A program made the translations under genes and the position numbers. Shown here in pieces: positions 8,112 through 16,756 of a stretch of DNA of 64,000 nucleotides (within the stretch, counting starts at the first letter, position 1; every line of letters starts with the position of its first letter). The notes under the pieces are model-generated. The model was given only the letters and a program-made list of their open reading frames with translations, was not told the origin of the DNA and did no database searches. This DNA is from Streptomyces sp. S.PNR 29 (GTDB lineage: Bacteria > Actinomycetota > Actinomycetes > Streptomycetales > Streptomycetaceae): NCBI RefSeq assembly GCF_030386795.1, contig NZ_JANUQM010000001.1:120363-184362 (forward strand). Direction: 5' to 3'.

Positions 8112-8322
8112 ACCTTCGTCACTTAACTCCCGAGGTTGCACATCCCCGGCCCCGGACCACCGCCGAACCCGCACAACCTCCCCACGACGGGCCCGTACCA
8201 TCCCGTTCCTGACCGCCGGTAACCCAGCACCCGAACCACCGCCGGTGAACGCCTCGGCGCGCGAGGCACGTACGTCATGCAGCAGAGCTGTCGGCCGCTG
8301 CACGTCTCAGGGAGAGCCGCCC

Positions 8323-10251
8323 GTGTCCACTCCGCTTCCCTCGTTCGCCGCCTCCACCGCCTTCGACGACGCCCACCCCCTCACCCTCGTGGAGCCGGAG
8401 ACACGGCGGCTGGACGGGATCGTCCGGGAGGCGTACGTCCCCCCGCTCGTGCCCCCGGTGCGGCACGGGTCGCTCGCGGACCTGCCCTTCGAGAACGCGA
8501 GCGCGGTCCCGGGCCGGGTGGTGCTCAGCCGCAAGACCCCTCAGGGGCGGTGGGCCGACGTGACCGCGGTCCAGTTCGCCGACCAGGTCCTGGCGGTGGC
8601 GAAGGGGCTGATCGCCGAGGGGCTGATGCCGGGCGACCGGATCGCGATCATGGCCCGTACGACGTACGAGTGGACGCTCCTCGACTTCGCCGCGTGGTCG
8701 GCGGGCCTCGTCACCGTCCCCGTCTACCCCACGTCCTCCGTCTTCCAGACCCGCTGGATCCTGCAGGACTCGGGCGCGGTGGCCCTGGTCACGGAGACGC
8801 CGGGCCAGGCGGCGGCCCTCGGCCCGGAGCTCGACCGCCTGCCCGACCTGCGGCACCTGTGGGTGCTGGAGAAGGGCCACGTGGACCGGCTGGCGGAACT
8901 GGGCGAGCCGGTCGCCGACCAGGAGGTCGCCGTACGCCGCGGGATGCTCGGCCCGAGCATGCTCGCCACGCTCGTCTACACCTCCGGCACCACGGGCCGC
9001 CCGAAGGGCTGCGCCCTCACCCACGGCAACTTCTTCGCCGAGGTGGACAACGCCATCGAGCTGCTCTACCCGGTCTTCAAGGCGAAGACCGAGGAGGAGG
9101 CCTCGGTCCTCCTCTTCCTCCCCATGTCCCACGTCTTCGGCCGTATGGTCGCCGTCGCCTGCATCCGCGCCCGCGTCCGCCTCGGACACGCGCCGAGCCT
9201 GAAGGCGGAGCACCTGCTGCCGGACCTGGCGGCCTTCCGGCCGACCTGCCTGCTGGCCATCCCCTACATGCTGGAGAAGGTCTTCAACACCGCCCGCGCC
9301 AAGGCCGAGGCGGGCGGCCGGCTGACGTCCTTCGACCGCGCGGTGTCCGTGGCGGTGCGCTACGGCGAGGCGGTGGAGGCCCGGCAGACCGGCACGGGCC
9401 CCGGCCCCTCCCGGGCGCTGAAGACGGCCCGCACCTTCTACGACCCCCTGGTCTACCGGCGTATCCGCAACGCCATGGGCGGCCGCGTCCGGTACGCGAT
9501 CTGCGGCGGCTCGCCGCTGGGCCGCCGCCTGGCCGCCTTCTACGCCGGGGCCGGCATCGAGATCTTCGAGGGGTACGGGCTGACGGAGACGACGGGAGCG
9601 GCGACGGTGACCCCGCCGCTCAAGCCGCGCCTGGGGACGGTGGGCTGGCCACTGCCGGGGACGAGGATCCGGATCGCGACCGACGGCGAGATACTGATCG
9701 CCGGCGAGCAGGTGCTGCACGGCTACTGGGACCCCCAGGCGGGCGGAGTGACCCCCGCCGCCCCCGACGGCTGGCTCCCCACCGGGGACATCGGCAGCCT
9801 CGACGACGAGGGGTATCTGACGATCACCGGCCGCAAGAAGGAACTGCTGATCACCGCGGGCGGCAAGAGCGTGGCACCGGCGCCGCTGGAGAACTGGCTG
9901 CGTTCGCATCCGCTGATCTCGCAGTGCATCGTCCTCGGCGACCGCCGCCCCTACGTCAGCGCCCTCATCACCCTCGACCCCGACGGCATCACCCACTGGC
10001 GCCGGATGAACGGCAAGCACCCGGTCCCGCCGGAACTCCTCGTGGAGGACGAGGAGTTGCGGTCGGTGCTGCAACGGGCGGTGGACGAGGCCAACAAACT
10101 GGTCTCCCGCCCCGAGTCCATCCGCCGCTTCGCCGTCCTGCCCCGGGACTTCACGGAGGAGGCCGGACATCTGACCCCGTCGATGAAGCTGCGACGGGAG
10201 GCGGTGCTGCGGGACTTCGCGGCGGAGGTGGAGCGGCTCTACGAGCGGTGA
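8323..10251 (+). CDS. AMP-dependent long-chain acyl-CoA synthetase (FadD15-like)
   Basis: A 642-residue adenylate-forming ligase that activates fatty acids to acyl-CoA through an acyl-AMP. The P-loop-like motif YTSGTTGRPKGCALTHGN is at about residues 219-236. The aromatic/acid motif is EGYGLTETTGAATV, and the adenylate motif is TGDIGSLDDEGYLTITGRKK, with the catalytic Lys region ITAGGKSVAPAPLE. The GTG start at 8323 follows AGGGAGAG. Size and motifs fit the FadD15/FACS group. It lies 211 bases after the thiolase in the same direction and extends the fatty-acid theme; no strong terminator was seen between them. Confidence 0.92.
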   Translation: MSTPLPSFAASTAFDDAHPLTLVEPETRRLDGIVREAYVPPLVPPVRHGSLADLPFENASAVPGRVVLSRKTPQGRWADVTAVQFADQVLAVAKGLIAEGLMPGDRIAIMARTTYEWTLLDFAAWSAGLVTVPVYPTSSVFQTRWILQDSGAVALVTETPGQAAALGPELDRLPDLRHLWVLEKGHVDRLAELGEPVADQEVAVRRGMLGPSMLATLVYTSGTTGRPKGCALTHGNFFAEVDNAIELLYPVFKAKTEEEASVLLFLPMSHVFGRMVAVACIRARVRLGHAPSLKAEHLLPDLAAFRPTCLLAIPYMLEKVFNTARAKAEAGGRLTSFDRAVSVAVRYGEAVEARQTGTGPGPSRALKTARTFYDPLVYRRIRNAMGGRVRYAICGGSPLGRRLAAFYAGAGIEIFEGYGLTETTGAATVTPPLKPRLGTVGWPLPGTRIRIATDGEILIAGEQVLHGYWDPQAGGVTPAAPDGWLPTGDIGSLDDEGYLTITGRKKELLITAGGKSVAPAPLENWLRSHPLISQCIVLGDRRPYVSALITLDPDGITHWRRMNGKHPVPPELLVEDEELRSVLQRAVDEANKLVSRPESIRRFAVLPRDFTEEAGHLTPSMKLRREAVLRDFAAEVERLYER

Positions 10252-10331
10252 GGTCCGCGGCCGGCGCATTCCGGTCGTAGGCGTCGAGTGGGGCGGACCT
10301 CTTGTTGTGGACGAAGGCCGCCATAATCGGG

Positions 10332-10394
10332 CCGTCGAAGGGCGCGGACGGGCACCAGCCGCACCGGGCCCTCGTCCCCGGCAACGCGGGCACG
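10332..10394 (-). repeat. Imperfect duplicate of part of the lysR coding region
   Basis: About 60 bases just downstream of the lysR stop repeat an internal part of lysR (about 10542-10621). Both carry GGACGGGCACCAGCCGCACC followed by GGGCCCT, and later CCCCGGCAACGCGGGCACGAC; the downstream copy lacks 18 bases in between. The translated remnant PVRLVPVRALR is retained in another frame. It looks like a short duplication followed by decay. Confidence 0.7.
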
Positions 10395-10425
10395 ACAGTG
10401 GGGCGGTACGGGCGGTGTGGTCCGC

Positions 10426-11337
10426 TCAGGGGCCCGTCGTCGGCGCGTTCCGCCGGCAGCAGTCCACCACCGTGTCCGCGAACGCCCTGGCCGACGGGGT
10501 GAGCGCGTCCCAGCGCCGGACCGCCCAGCCGACGGACAGCGGCCGCAGGGCACGGACGGGCACCAGCCGCACCGGGCCCTGGTTCCCGGGGACCGCGTGC
10601 CCCGGCAACGCGGGCACGACCGCCCGCCCCAGCCCCAGCTCCGCCAGCAACAGCGCCGTGTCCCAGTCGGCGACGCTCGTGTCGAAGGTGAACCGCAGCC
10701 CCAGCTCCGCGCAGGCCGCGTCGAGATGCGCCGCCGAGGTCGAGTTGGGCGGCAACCGGATCAGCCGCAGGTCCTGAAGCTCGCCCGCCGCCACCGACGG
10801 CCGAGCCGCCAGCGGGTCGTCGGCCCGCACCGCCAGCACCCACGGCAGATCGACCACGGCCCGCTGCTCGATGCCGCGCACGGGCGGTCCCAGGGTGATC
10901 CACGCCAGGTCCAGATCACTGCCGGCCAGCGCGTCGAAGCACCCCCGGCTGGAGCTCTCCGTACGGAACTCCAGGCTGACGCGCGGATGCCGCTGCCGGA
11001 AGGCGACGACCGCCTCCGACATGAAGTGCCGTACGGTCGTGGCGCCCGTGGCGACCCGTACGGCACCGGTCTCCCCGTCGACGAGTTCCCGCAGGCGCCG
11101 CAGCGCCAGGTCCAGCCCGGCGATGCCCTCGGCCGCCGCCGCTTCCAGCACCCGGCCCGCCCGGGTCGGTACGACCCCGCGCGGATGCCGTTCGAGCAGG
11201 CTCACCCCGGTCTCCCGCTCCAGCCGCTTCACATGCTGGCTCACCGCCGACTGCGTACACGCCAGATCACGGGCCACCGCACTGAGGCTTCCGGCACGGC
11301 ACACCGCCACGAACACACGCAGATCGTCGAGAGTCAC
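10426..11337 (-). CDS. LysR family transcriptional regulator
   Basis: A 303-residue LysR protein. The winged helix-turn-helix is at the N-terminus (LDDLRVFVAVCRAGSLSAVA, then DLACTQSAVSQHVKRLE), and the effector-binding periplasmic-protein-like domain begins about residue 90 (GAVRVATGATTVRHFM). The GTG at 11337 gives the canonical MTLDDLRVF start; the ORF extends further upstream but through an unlikely sequence. A 7-bp-arm palindrome (11342-11359) sits just before the start and is probably the auto-regulatory site. The gene is divergent from the flavoprotein gene at 11615, the normal LysR arrangement, which suggests that gene as its target. Confidence 0.88.
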   Translation of the reverse strand: MTLDDLRVFVAVCRAGSLSAVARDLACTQSAVSQHVKRLERETGVSLLERHPRGVVPTRAGRVLEAAAAEGIAGLDLALRRLRELVDGETGAVRVATGATTVRHFMSEAVVAFRQRHPRVSLEFRTESSSRGCFDALAGSDLDLAWITLGPPVRGIEQRAVVDLPWVLAVRADDPLAARPSVAAGELQDLRLIRLPPNSTSAAHLDAACAELGLRFTFDTSVADWDTALLLAELGLGRAVVPALPGHAVPGNQGPVRLVPVRALRPLSVGWAVRRWDALTPSARAFADTVVDCCRRNAPTTGP

Positions 11338-11341
11338 AACA

Positions 11342-11359
11342 CCCAAGCTATCGCTTGGG
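11342..11359. promoter_or_regulatory. LysR-type palindrome
   Basis: CCCAAGC (11342-11348) and GCTTGGG (11353-11359) form perfect 7-bp arms around TATC. It lies four bases before the lysR start and in the divergent region with the flavoprotein gene. LysR proteins bind such interrupted dyads and often repress their own gene from them. Confidence 0.55.
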
Positions 11360-11614
11360 GTTGGGCAGAAATCCTTAGGATTGACTGCCCCCGCGCTCTG
11401 TACGACGATCTCCACAGGGCCCGGGCGGCAACCCGCTCCGCGCCTCCGCCGGGGTCCGGACCGGGTGCGGGGGAGGAGCGGGTGCCGACCCAACACAGAC
11501 GCACAGCGACCCTGACGCGCCCTTGACTTCACACGGCCACCGCGTCACATTCACACATCTGACATCCCGTCAGGTCAGGACGATGCCGAGGCCACCCCGT
11601 GGGAGCGATCCGCC

Positions 11615-13393
11615 ATGACCGACGCCACCCTCCCGTCCCGTAGACGCGTCCTCGCAACCGCCGCGAGCGCCGGGCTCGCGGTCACCGCCGTGTCGCAACG
11701 CCGTGCCCACGCGGCCGACTTGCCCCTCCTCGGCACCTACGACGTCGTCGTCATCGGCTCCGGCGCGGCAGGGATGACCGCCGCGCTGACCGCCGCCCGG
11801 AAAGGGCTGAGCTGTGTGGTGCTGGAGAAGGCGGCCACCTTCGGCGGGTCCGCCGCCCGTTCCGGTGCCGGCATCTGGATCCCCAACAATCCCGTCATCC
11901 TGGCCGCCGGTGTCCCGGACACCCCCGCCAAGGCGGCCGGCTACCTCTCCGCCGTCGTCGGGCCGGAGGTCTCCGCCGACCGGCAGCGGGCCTTCCTCGC
12001 CCACGGTCCCGCCATGATCTCCTTCGTCATGGCGCACAGCCCCCTCCGTTTCCGCTGGATGGAGGGCTACAGCGACTACTACCCCGAGCTGCCCGGCGGG
12101 CTCCCGAACGGCCGCTCCATCGAACCCGACCAGCTCGACGGGAAGATCCTCGGCGCCGAACTCGCCCGCCTGAACCCGCCGTACATGGACGTCCCCGACG
12201 GCATGGTCGTCTTCGGCGCCGACTACAAGTGGGTGGCCCTGGCCGCCGTCAGCGTCAAGGGTGCCGCCGTCGCCGCCGAGTGTCTGGCGCGGGGGGTGAA
12301 GGCCGGCGCGCTGGGGCAGAAGCCGCTCACCATGGGCCAGGCGCTCGCGGCGGGCCTGCGCGCCGGGCTGCTGTCCGCCAAGGTTCCCGTGTGGCTCGGT
12401 ACCCCCCTCACCGACCTGCACGTGGAGGGCGGTGCCGTCACCGGGGCCGTGGTCACGCGCGACGGCGCCCCCGGTCTCGTACGGGCCCGCCGCGGGGTGG
12501 TGGTCGGCTCCGGCGGGTTCGAGCACAACGGTGCCATGCGCGCGCGGTACCAGCAGCAGCCCATCGGCACGGAGTGGACCGTCGGCGCCAAGGAGAACAC
12601 CGGGGACGGGATCCGGGCGGGGGAGCGGGCCGGCGCCGACCTGGCCCTGATGGACGACGCCTGGTGGGGCCCGGCCATCCCGCTGCCCGGCCGGCCGTAC
12701 TTCTGTCTCGCCGAACGCACCCTCCCCGGCGGGCTGCTGGTCAACGCCGCGGGCGCGCGTTTCGTCAACGAGGCCGCCCCCTACAGCGACGTCGTCCACA
12801 CGATGTACGAGCGCAACCCCACCGACCCCGACATCCCGGCCTGGCTGATCGTCGACCAGAACTACCGCAACCGGTACCTCTTCAAGGACGTGGCCCCGAC
12901 CCTGCCCTTCCCCGACGACTGGTACAGCTCCGGCGTCGCCCACAAGGCCTGGACGCTCGACGCCCTGGCCGGCTCGATCGGCGTGCCCGCCGCCGCCCTG
13001 CGCGCCACCGTCAGCCGCTTCAACTCCCTGGCCGTCAGGGGCAAGGACCCCGACTTCCACCGTGGCGACAGCGCGTACGACCACTACTACACGGACCCGT
13101 CCGTCCTCCCGAACTCCTGCCTCGCACCGCTGTGGCTGCCCCCGTACCACGCGTTCCGGATCGTCCCCGGCGACCTGGGCACGAAGGGCGGACTGCGCAC
13201 GGATGCCCGGGCACGGGTCCTGCGCGCGGACGGCTCGGTGATCCGCGGCCTGTACGCCGCCGGGAACGCCAGTGCCGCCGTGATGGGCCGCAGCTACGCG
13301 GGCGCCGGTTCGACGATCGGACCCGCGATGACGTTCGGGTACATCGCGGCGCTGGACATCGCGGGGGAGCTGCAGCGCGGCGTCGCGCCCTGA
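11615..13393 (+). CDS. Tat-exported FAD dehydrogenase, 3-oxosteroid-1-dehydrogenase-like
   Basis: A 592-residue flavoprotein. A twin-arginine signal is present at residues 8-34 (SRRRVLATAASAGLAV, then an AHA-A type cleavage region), so export folded with FAD is predicted. The dinucleotide site is DVVVIGSGAAGMTAALTAAR. The C-terminal FAD segment GNASAAVMGRSYAGAGSTIG with PAMTFGYIAA resembles 3-ketosteroid delta-1-dehydrogenases and fumarate-reductase-type flavoproteins. The substrate is not provable; most KstD enzymes lack a Tat signal, so a different ring-dehydrogenation substrate is possible. It is divergent from lysR and followed by a TetR gene. Confidence 0.85.
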   Translation: MTDATLPSRRRVLATAASAGLAVTAVSQRRAHAADLPLLGTYDVVVIGSGAAGMTAALTAARKGLSCVVLEKAATFGGSAARSGAGIWIPNNPVILAAGVPDTPAKAAGYLSAVVGPEVSADRQRAFLAHGPAMISFVMAHSPLRFRWMEGYSDYYPELPGGLPNGRSIEPDQLDGKILGAELARLNPPYMDVPDGMVVFGADYKWVALAAVSVKGAAVAAECLARGVKAGALGQKPLTMGQALAAGLRAGLLSAKVPVWLGTPLTDLHVEGGAVTGAVVTRDGAPGLVRARRGVVVGSGGFEHNGAMRARYQQQPIGTEWTVGAKENTGDGIRAGERAGADLALMDDAWWGPAIPLPGRPYFCLAERTLPGGLLVNAAGARFVNEAAPYSDVVHTMYERNPTDPDIPAWLIVDQNYRNRYLFKDVAPTLPFPDDWYSSGVAHKAWTLDALAGSIGVPAAALRATVSRFNSLAVRGKDPDFHRGDSAYDHYYTDPSVLPNSCLAPLWLPPYHAFRIVPGDLGTKGGLRTDARARVLRADGSVIRGLYAAGNASAAVMGRSYAGAGSTIGPAMTFGYIAALDIAGELQRGVAP

Positions 13394-13401
13394 GCACCGT
13401 A

Positions 13402-13419
13402 TTGGATCGACTGATCCAA
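13402..13419. promoter_or_regulatory. TetR operator-like palindrome
   Basis: TTGGATC (13402-13408) and GATCCAA (13413-13419) are perfect 7-bp arms around GACT. The dyad lies 20 bases before the TetR start at 13440, in a promoter position, as expected for autorepression. Confidence 0.6.
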
Positions 13420-13439
13420 AACCGTGTTAGTGTCCTGTC

Positions 13440-14039
13440 ATGGCCCGACCGAGGACCTTCGACGAGGAACGGGCCCTGGACGCGGCGATGCACACCTTCT
13501 GGGAGAAGGGCTACGAGGCCACCTCCACACAGGACCTGTGCGACGCCACCGGCCTGGGGCGCAGCAGCATCTACAACACGTTCCGGAGCAAGCACGACCT
13601 GTTCCAGCGGGCTCTCACCCGGTACCTGGAGACCATGACGGCGGCTCAGCTGGCCGTCCTGGACGCCACGGAGCGGCCGGCCGCCGACCGGGTCCGCGCC
13701 GTGCTCGACCAGGTGATCGAGAGCGAGACGGAGTGCCGGGCGACGGCGGGGCGCGCCCTCGGCTGCCTGGGGGTCAACACCATCGTGGAGCTGGCCGCCC
13801 GCGATCCGGCGGCGGCCGCACTGGTGGAGCGTGACACCCAGCGGCGTCTCGCCGCCTTCCGGGCCGTCCTGGAGTCGGGCCGGCGGGACGGCAGCATCAC
13901 CTCGGAGCGCGACCCGGACGCCCTGGCCCGCTTCCTCAACGCGACGATCGCCGGCCTGCGCGTGTCAAGCCAGGGGGGCGCCGACCGGGCCGCGCTGGAG
14001 GCGGTGGCCGAGGTGGCGATGGGTGCGCTGACGTCCTGA
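13440..14039 (+). CDS. TetR family regulator
   Basis: A 199-residue TetR/AcrR protein. The DNA-binding part reads LDAAMHTFWEKGYEATSTQD, then LCDATGLGRSSIYNTFRSKH, a very typical TetR helix-turn-helix. The C-terminal part (QVIESETECRATAGRALGC and onward) resembles the TetR_C group found beside efflux genes. The palindrome at 13402-13419 is probably its own operator. The next gene is a truncated MFS transporter, which would be the natural target if the transporter were once intact. Confidence 0.88.
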   Translation: MARPRTFDEERALDAAMHTFWEKGYEATSTQDLCDATGLGRSSIYNTFRSKHDLFQRALTRYLETMTAAQLAVLDATERPAADRVRAVLDQVIESETECRATAGRALGCLGVNTIVELAARDPAAAALVERDTQRRLAAFRAVLESGRRDGSITSERDPDALARFLNATIAGLRVSSQGGADRAALEAVAEVAMGALTS

Positions 14040-14051
14040 TTCCGATGCCCC

Positions 14052-15041
14052 GTGCTGTTCGCCGTCTTCCTGGCGGGCAACGTGCTGGCCGCCACCGCGA
14101 CCGGCTACGGCGTGATGATGGCCGCCCGGATCGTCACCGGCGTCGCCTCCCAGGCCTTCTTCGGCGTCGCCATCTCGCTGTGCGCGCAGCTCACCCGCCC
14201 GGAGGTGCGCGGCCGGGCCATCGCGGTCGCCATGAACGGGCTGATGCTCGGCACGCTGCTCGGCCTGCCCCTGTCCACCCTGATCGGCGAGCGGTTCGGC
14301 TGGCGCGCGGCGTTCTGGGCCATCTCGGCGCTCGCACTCGCCGCCGCCGCGGTGACCCTCGTGGGCGTACCCCGACTGGAGCGCGCCGAGAGCGGCAGCG
14401 GCTTCCGCGAGGAGCTCGGCGTCTTCCGGAACGCGAAGCTGTGGAGGGTGCTGTCCACCAGCACCCTCATCATCGGCGCCACCTTCTCCGCCTTCAGCTA
14501 CTTCAACCCGATCCTCACCGACGTCACCGGCTTCTCCGCCGGCACCGTCCCCGTCCTGCTGATCGCCTACGGCGCCGCCACCGTCGTCGGCAACACGGTC
14601 GTCGGCCGTCTCGCCGACCGTTTCGCCGTCCCCGTGCTGGCCGTCGGTCTCCTGCTCAACGCCCTGTTCCTCACGGGCTTCGCGGTTTTCGCCGGCCTGC
14701 TGGTCCCCGCCGTCGTCTGCATGCTGGGCATCGGCCTGGTCGGCGTCACCATGAACCCGGCGATGGTCACCCGCGTCCAGCGCACCGGCAACGCCGGCCC
14801 GCTGGTGAACACCGTCCACTCGTCCTTCATCACCCTCGGTGTCATCCTCGGCTCCTCCCTCGGTGCCGTGGTGATCGACGCCTGGAGCCTCAGCGCACCT
14901 CTCTGGCTCGGTGCCGCCCTGGCCCTGCTCGGCCTGGCCACCCTGCTGCCCGACCTCACCGGCGCGCGATCAGGAACGCCTGCGGAGCCGACTCCCCGGT
15001 CTCGGCATGCGGTGGGCGCTCCGTCCGGCTGTGGAGGGTGA
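14052..15041 (+). pseudogene. MFS efflux transporter lacking its N-terminus
   Basis: The 329 residues match drug-efflux MFS proteins from about the third helix on: GNVLAATATGYGVMMAARIV, the QAFFGVAISLCAQL helix, RGRAIAVAMNGLMLGTLLGL, and six further helices up to LLGLATLLPDL. Intact relatives have about 390-410 residues and begin with two more helices and the motif A loop; none of these is encoded in any frame between the TetR stop and here. The last 25 or so residues are antisense to the methyltransferase gene and have a non-native composition. The gene is therefore probably a fragment; the GTG at 14052 has no evident ribosome site. Confidence 0.65.
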
Positions 15042-15603
15042 ACCCGGCCTCCTCCAGCAGCCCGGCGACGAACTCGGGCCGTCGCCGCTCGAAGTCGAGG
15101 GCCACCGGATGGCCGAAGGGGCGGTCGAGGTGGCGCGGTTCGTCGCCGACCTGGAAGGCGAGCAGCAGGTGGCCGCCGGGCGCCAGGACACGGCGGAACT
15201 CCTCGAAGAGGGCGGGGAGCCGGTCCACAGGGGTGTGGATCGACGAGTACCAGGACACCACGCCCGCGAGAGTCCCGTCGGCCAGGCCCAGTTCCAGCAT
15301 CGAGCCCTGCTCGAACCGCAGCCCCGGGTTCTCACGGCGGGCTATCGCGAGCATCGACCCGGAGAGGTCGAGGCCGAACACCGACAGCCCCAGCGAGGCG
15401 AGATGCGCGGTCACCCGCCCGGGACCACAGCCCAGGTCGGCCACCTGCCCGCCCTCCCCGACGAGTTCGGCGAACGCGGCCAGCACCTCCAGGTCGGACG
15501 GCTTGCCGGCGATCACGTCACGGAAGTGGTCGGCGTAGTCCTCGGCGATCGCGTCGTAGAAGGCGCGGGTGGAGCTCAGGAAGTGGGAGTCGGTGGGGGT
15601 CAT
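14956..15603 (-). CDS. Class I SAM-dependent methyltransferase
   Basis: A 215-residue methyltransferase. The SAM-binding motif I is VADLGCGPGRVTAHLASLG, followed by the acidic motif II LSVFGLDLSGSMLAIAR and the motif FRRVLAPGGHLLLAFQVGD. The target is unknown. Its 3' end overlaps the 3' end of the convergent MFS fragment by 86 bases. The start ATG is at 15603. Nothing ties it to the peptide operon that begins 170 bases away in the other direction. Confidence 0.85.
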   Translation of the reverse strand: MTPTDSHFLSSTRAFYDAIAEDYADHFRDVIAGKPSDLEVLAAFAELVGEGGQVADLGCGPGRVTAHLASLGLSVFGLDLSGSMLAIARRENPGLRFEQGSMLELGLADGTLAGVVSWYSSIHTPVDRLPALFEEFRRVLAPGGHLLLAFQVGDEPRHLDRPFGHPVALDFERRRPEFVAGLLEEAGFTLHSRTERPPHAETGESAPQAFLIARR

Positions 15604-15773
15604 GCCGGGGGACCATAGCGGGCCCCACTGACAGGGGGTGCCGTTGACGCAGGGCCTTTCAGCACCTTGTGCTCCTTTGCCTCTTTCGAGTGGTTTTCAC
15701 ATCAATGCGGCATTTTGTGCGTGTGTGCGGAGATCATCTGTGCAGTGAAGGCGTACTTCTCTTAGGAGGAACG

Positions 15774-15956
15774 ATGGCGATCGACACCCTGCGGCAGGAC
15801 AACGTCACCCTGGACGCGGAGCTGTTGGAGGAGCTGATGGCCTCCACCGAGGCGCCGGTCAGCGATGCTCCGGGGCCCTGCCCCGAGGCGATCGGTCCCG
15901 TCCTGCTCCTCTCGCCGAAGGAGCCGAAGGAGCCGAAGGAACCCCGCCGCCGGTGA
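15774..15956 (+). CDS. 60-aa peptide, possible RiPP or signalling precursor
   Basis: A 60-residue peptide starting MAIDTLRQDNVTLDAELLEE with a textbook AGGAGG ribosome site (15764-15769). The N-terminal half is acidic and helical (LDAELLEELMASTEAP), like a leader. The C-terminal part is short and different: APGPCPEAIGPVLLL, then three PKE repeats and RRR. The repeats are three near-identical 9-base units. One Cys is present. The stop codon overlaps the next start by 4 bases, so translation is coupled. Leader/core layout is inferred; no recognised RiPP-modifying enzyme is adjacent. It could also be an unmodified signal peptide or a small regulator. Confidence 0.6.
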   Translation: MAIDTLRQDNVTLDAELLEELMASTEAPVSDAPGPCPEAIGPVLLLSPKEPKEPKEPRRR

Positions 15957-16756
15957 TCACCGAGAGGTCCCGTGCTGCCCACTGCGCCTCGGCCGAACTC
16001 CTGGCGAGCAGGGCCCGTGAGGCCCTGCGAGGCGCCGGGGGCAGCACGATCGTGGCGTCGCTCCTCCAGGAAGCGGCAGGGCACACCGACGGGACCACCG
16101 CGGCGCCCGGCCCGGTGCCCGCGGCGGGTGCCGTGCGCCGCTCGGGGGCGGACGCGCTGGCTCCGTATCTGCTGACCGGTCGGACTCCTCCGCCCGAGGA
16201 AACGGCCGCCGTCCGCCTCATCCTGGCGGCCCTGCCCCCCGCCCCGCAGCCGCCCGCCGCGCCTCCGCGCGGACCGGAGCCGCCGTGGACCCGGGCCTGG
16301 ATCGACTGGGGCCTGGTCACGGTGCTGGCCCGCCTCGACGCCGGCGCCCCGCCTGTTCCGGCTCCGATGCCGGCCGGGCCACCCTGTTATGACGGCACCG
16401 CGCCCCGCCACCGCTCCGCGGCCCAGGGCGGAGCAGGGGAGGGCTGGGTGCCGTGGGCGCTGCGGATGGGACAGCTGGCATCACTGGCCCTGCCCGGCCT
16501 GGACACCCCCGTTCACCAGGCCGCACACTCCGGTGCCGAGGCGCTGGCCCGTGGCGCCACCCGCAGCCTGCTGCGGCGGGACTTCGCCACCGCGGCACGC
16601 CTGACCCGCTGGCTGGCCTGGCTGGCAGCCGACGGCGCCGCCCTCCCCCTGGACGCGGCCCTGCTCGTCGAGGACATCGCCCTGCGCGGCGGCGGAAACC
16701 GCTGCCTTCTGGACGTGGCGATCTGCCGCCACCTGCTCGGCCTGGAGGGCGCATGA
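15953..16756 (+). CDS. Helical protein of unknown function in the peptide operon
   Basis: A 267-residue protein starting with GTG within the overlap GTGA. It has no signal peptide and no clear TM helix. The central part is Pro/Ala-rich (PPAPQPPAAPPRGPEPP). The C-terminal third is helical, with Trp pairs and Leu/Ala repeats (RLTRWLAWLAADGAALPLDA) and ends with CLLDVAICRHLLGLEGA. That C-terminal helical section weakly recalls the start of the following protein. No catalytic motif was recognised. The tight coupling to the peptide gene and to the next gene suggests a partner role in one complex or pathway. Confidence 0.65.
   Translation: MITERSRAAHCASAELLASRAREALRGAGGSTIVASLLQEAAGHTDGTTAAPGPVPAAGAVRRSGADALAPYLLTGRTPPPEETAAVRLILAALPPAPQPPAAPPRGPEPPWTRAWIDWGLVTVLARLDAGAPPVPAPMPAGPPCYDGTAPRHRSAAQGGAGEGWVPWALRMGQLASLALPGLDTPVHQAAHSGAEALARGATRSLLRRDFATAARLTRWLAWLAADGAALPLDAALLVEDIALRGGGNRCLLDVAICRHLLGLEGA

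Noticed and set aside
15774..15956. Lanthipeptide or lasso-peptide precursor
   Set aside because: One Cys and few Ser/Thr in the presumed core, and no LanB/C/M, asparagine-synthetase-like or B1/B2 protease genes nearby.
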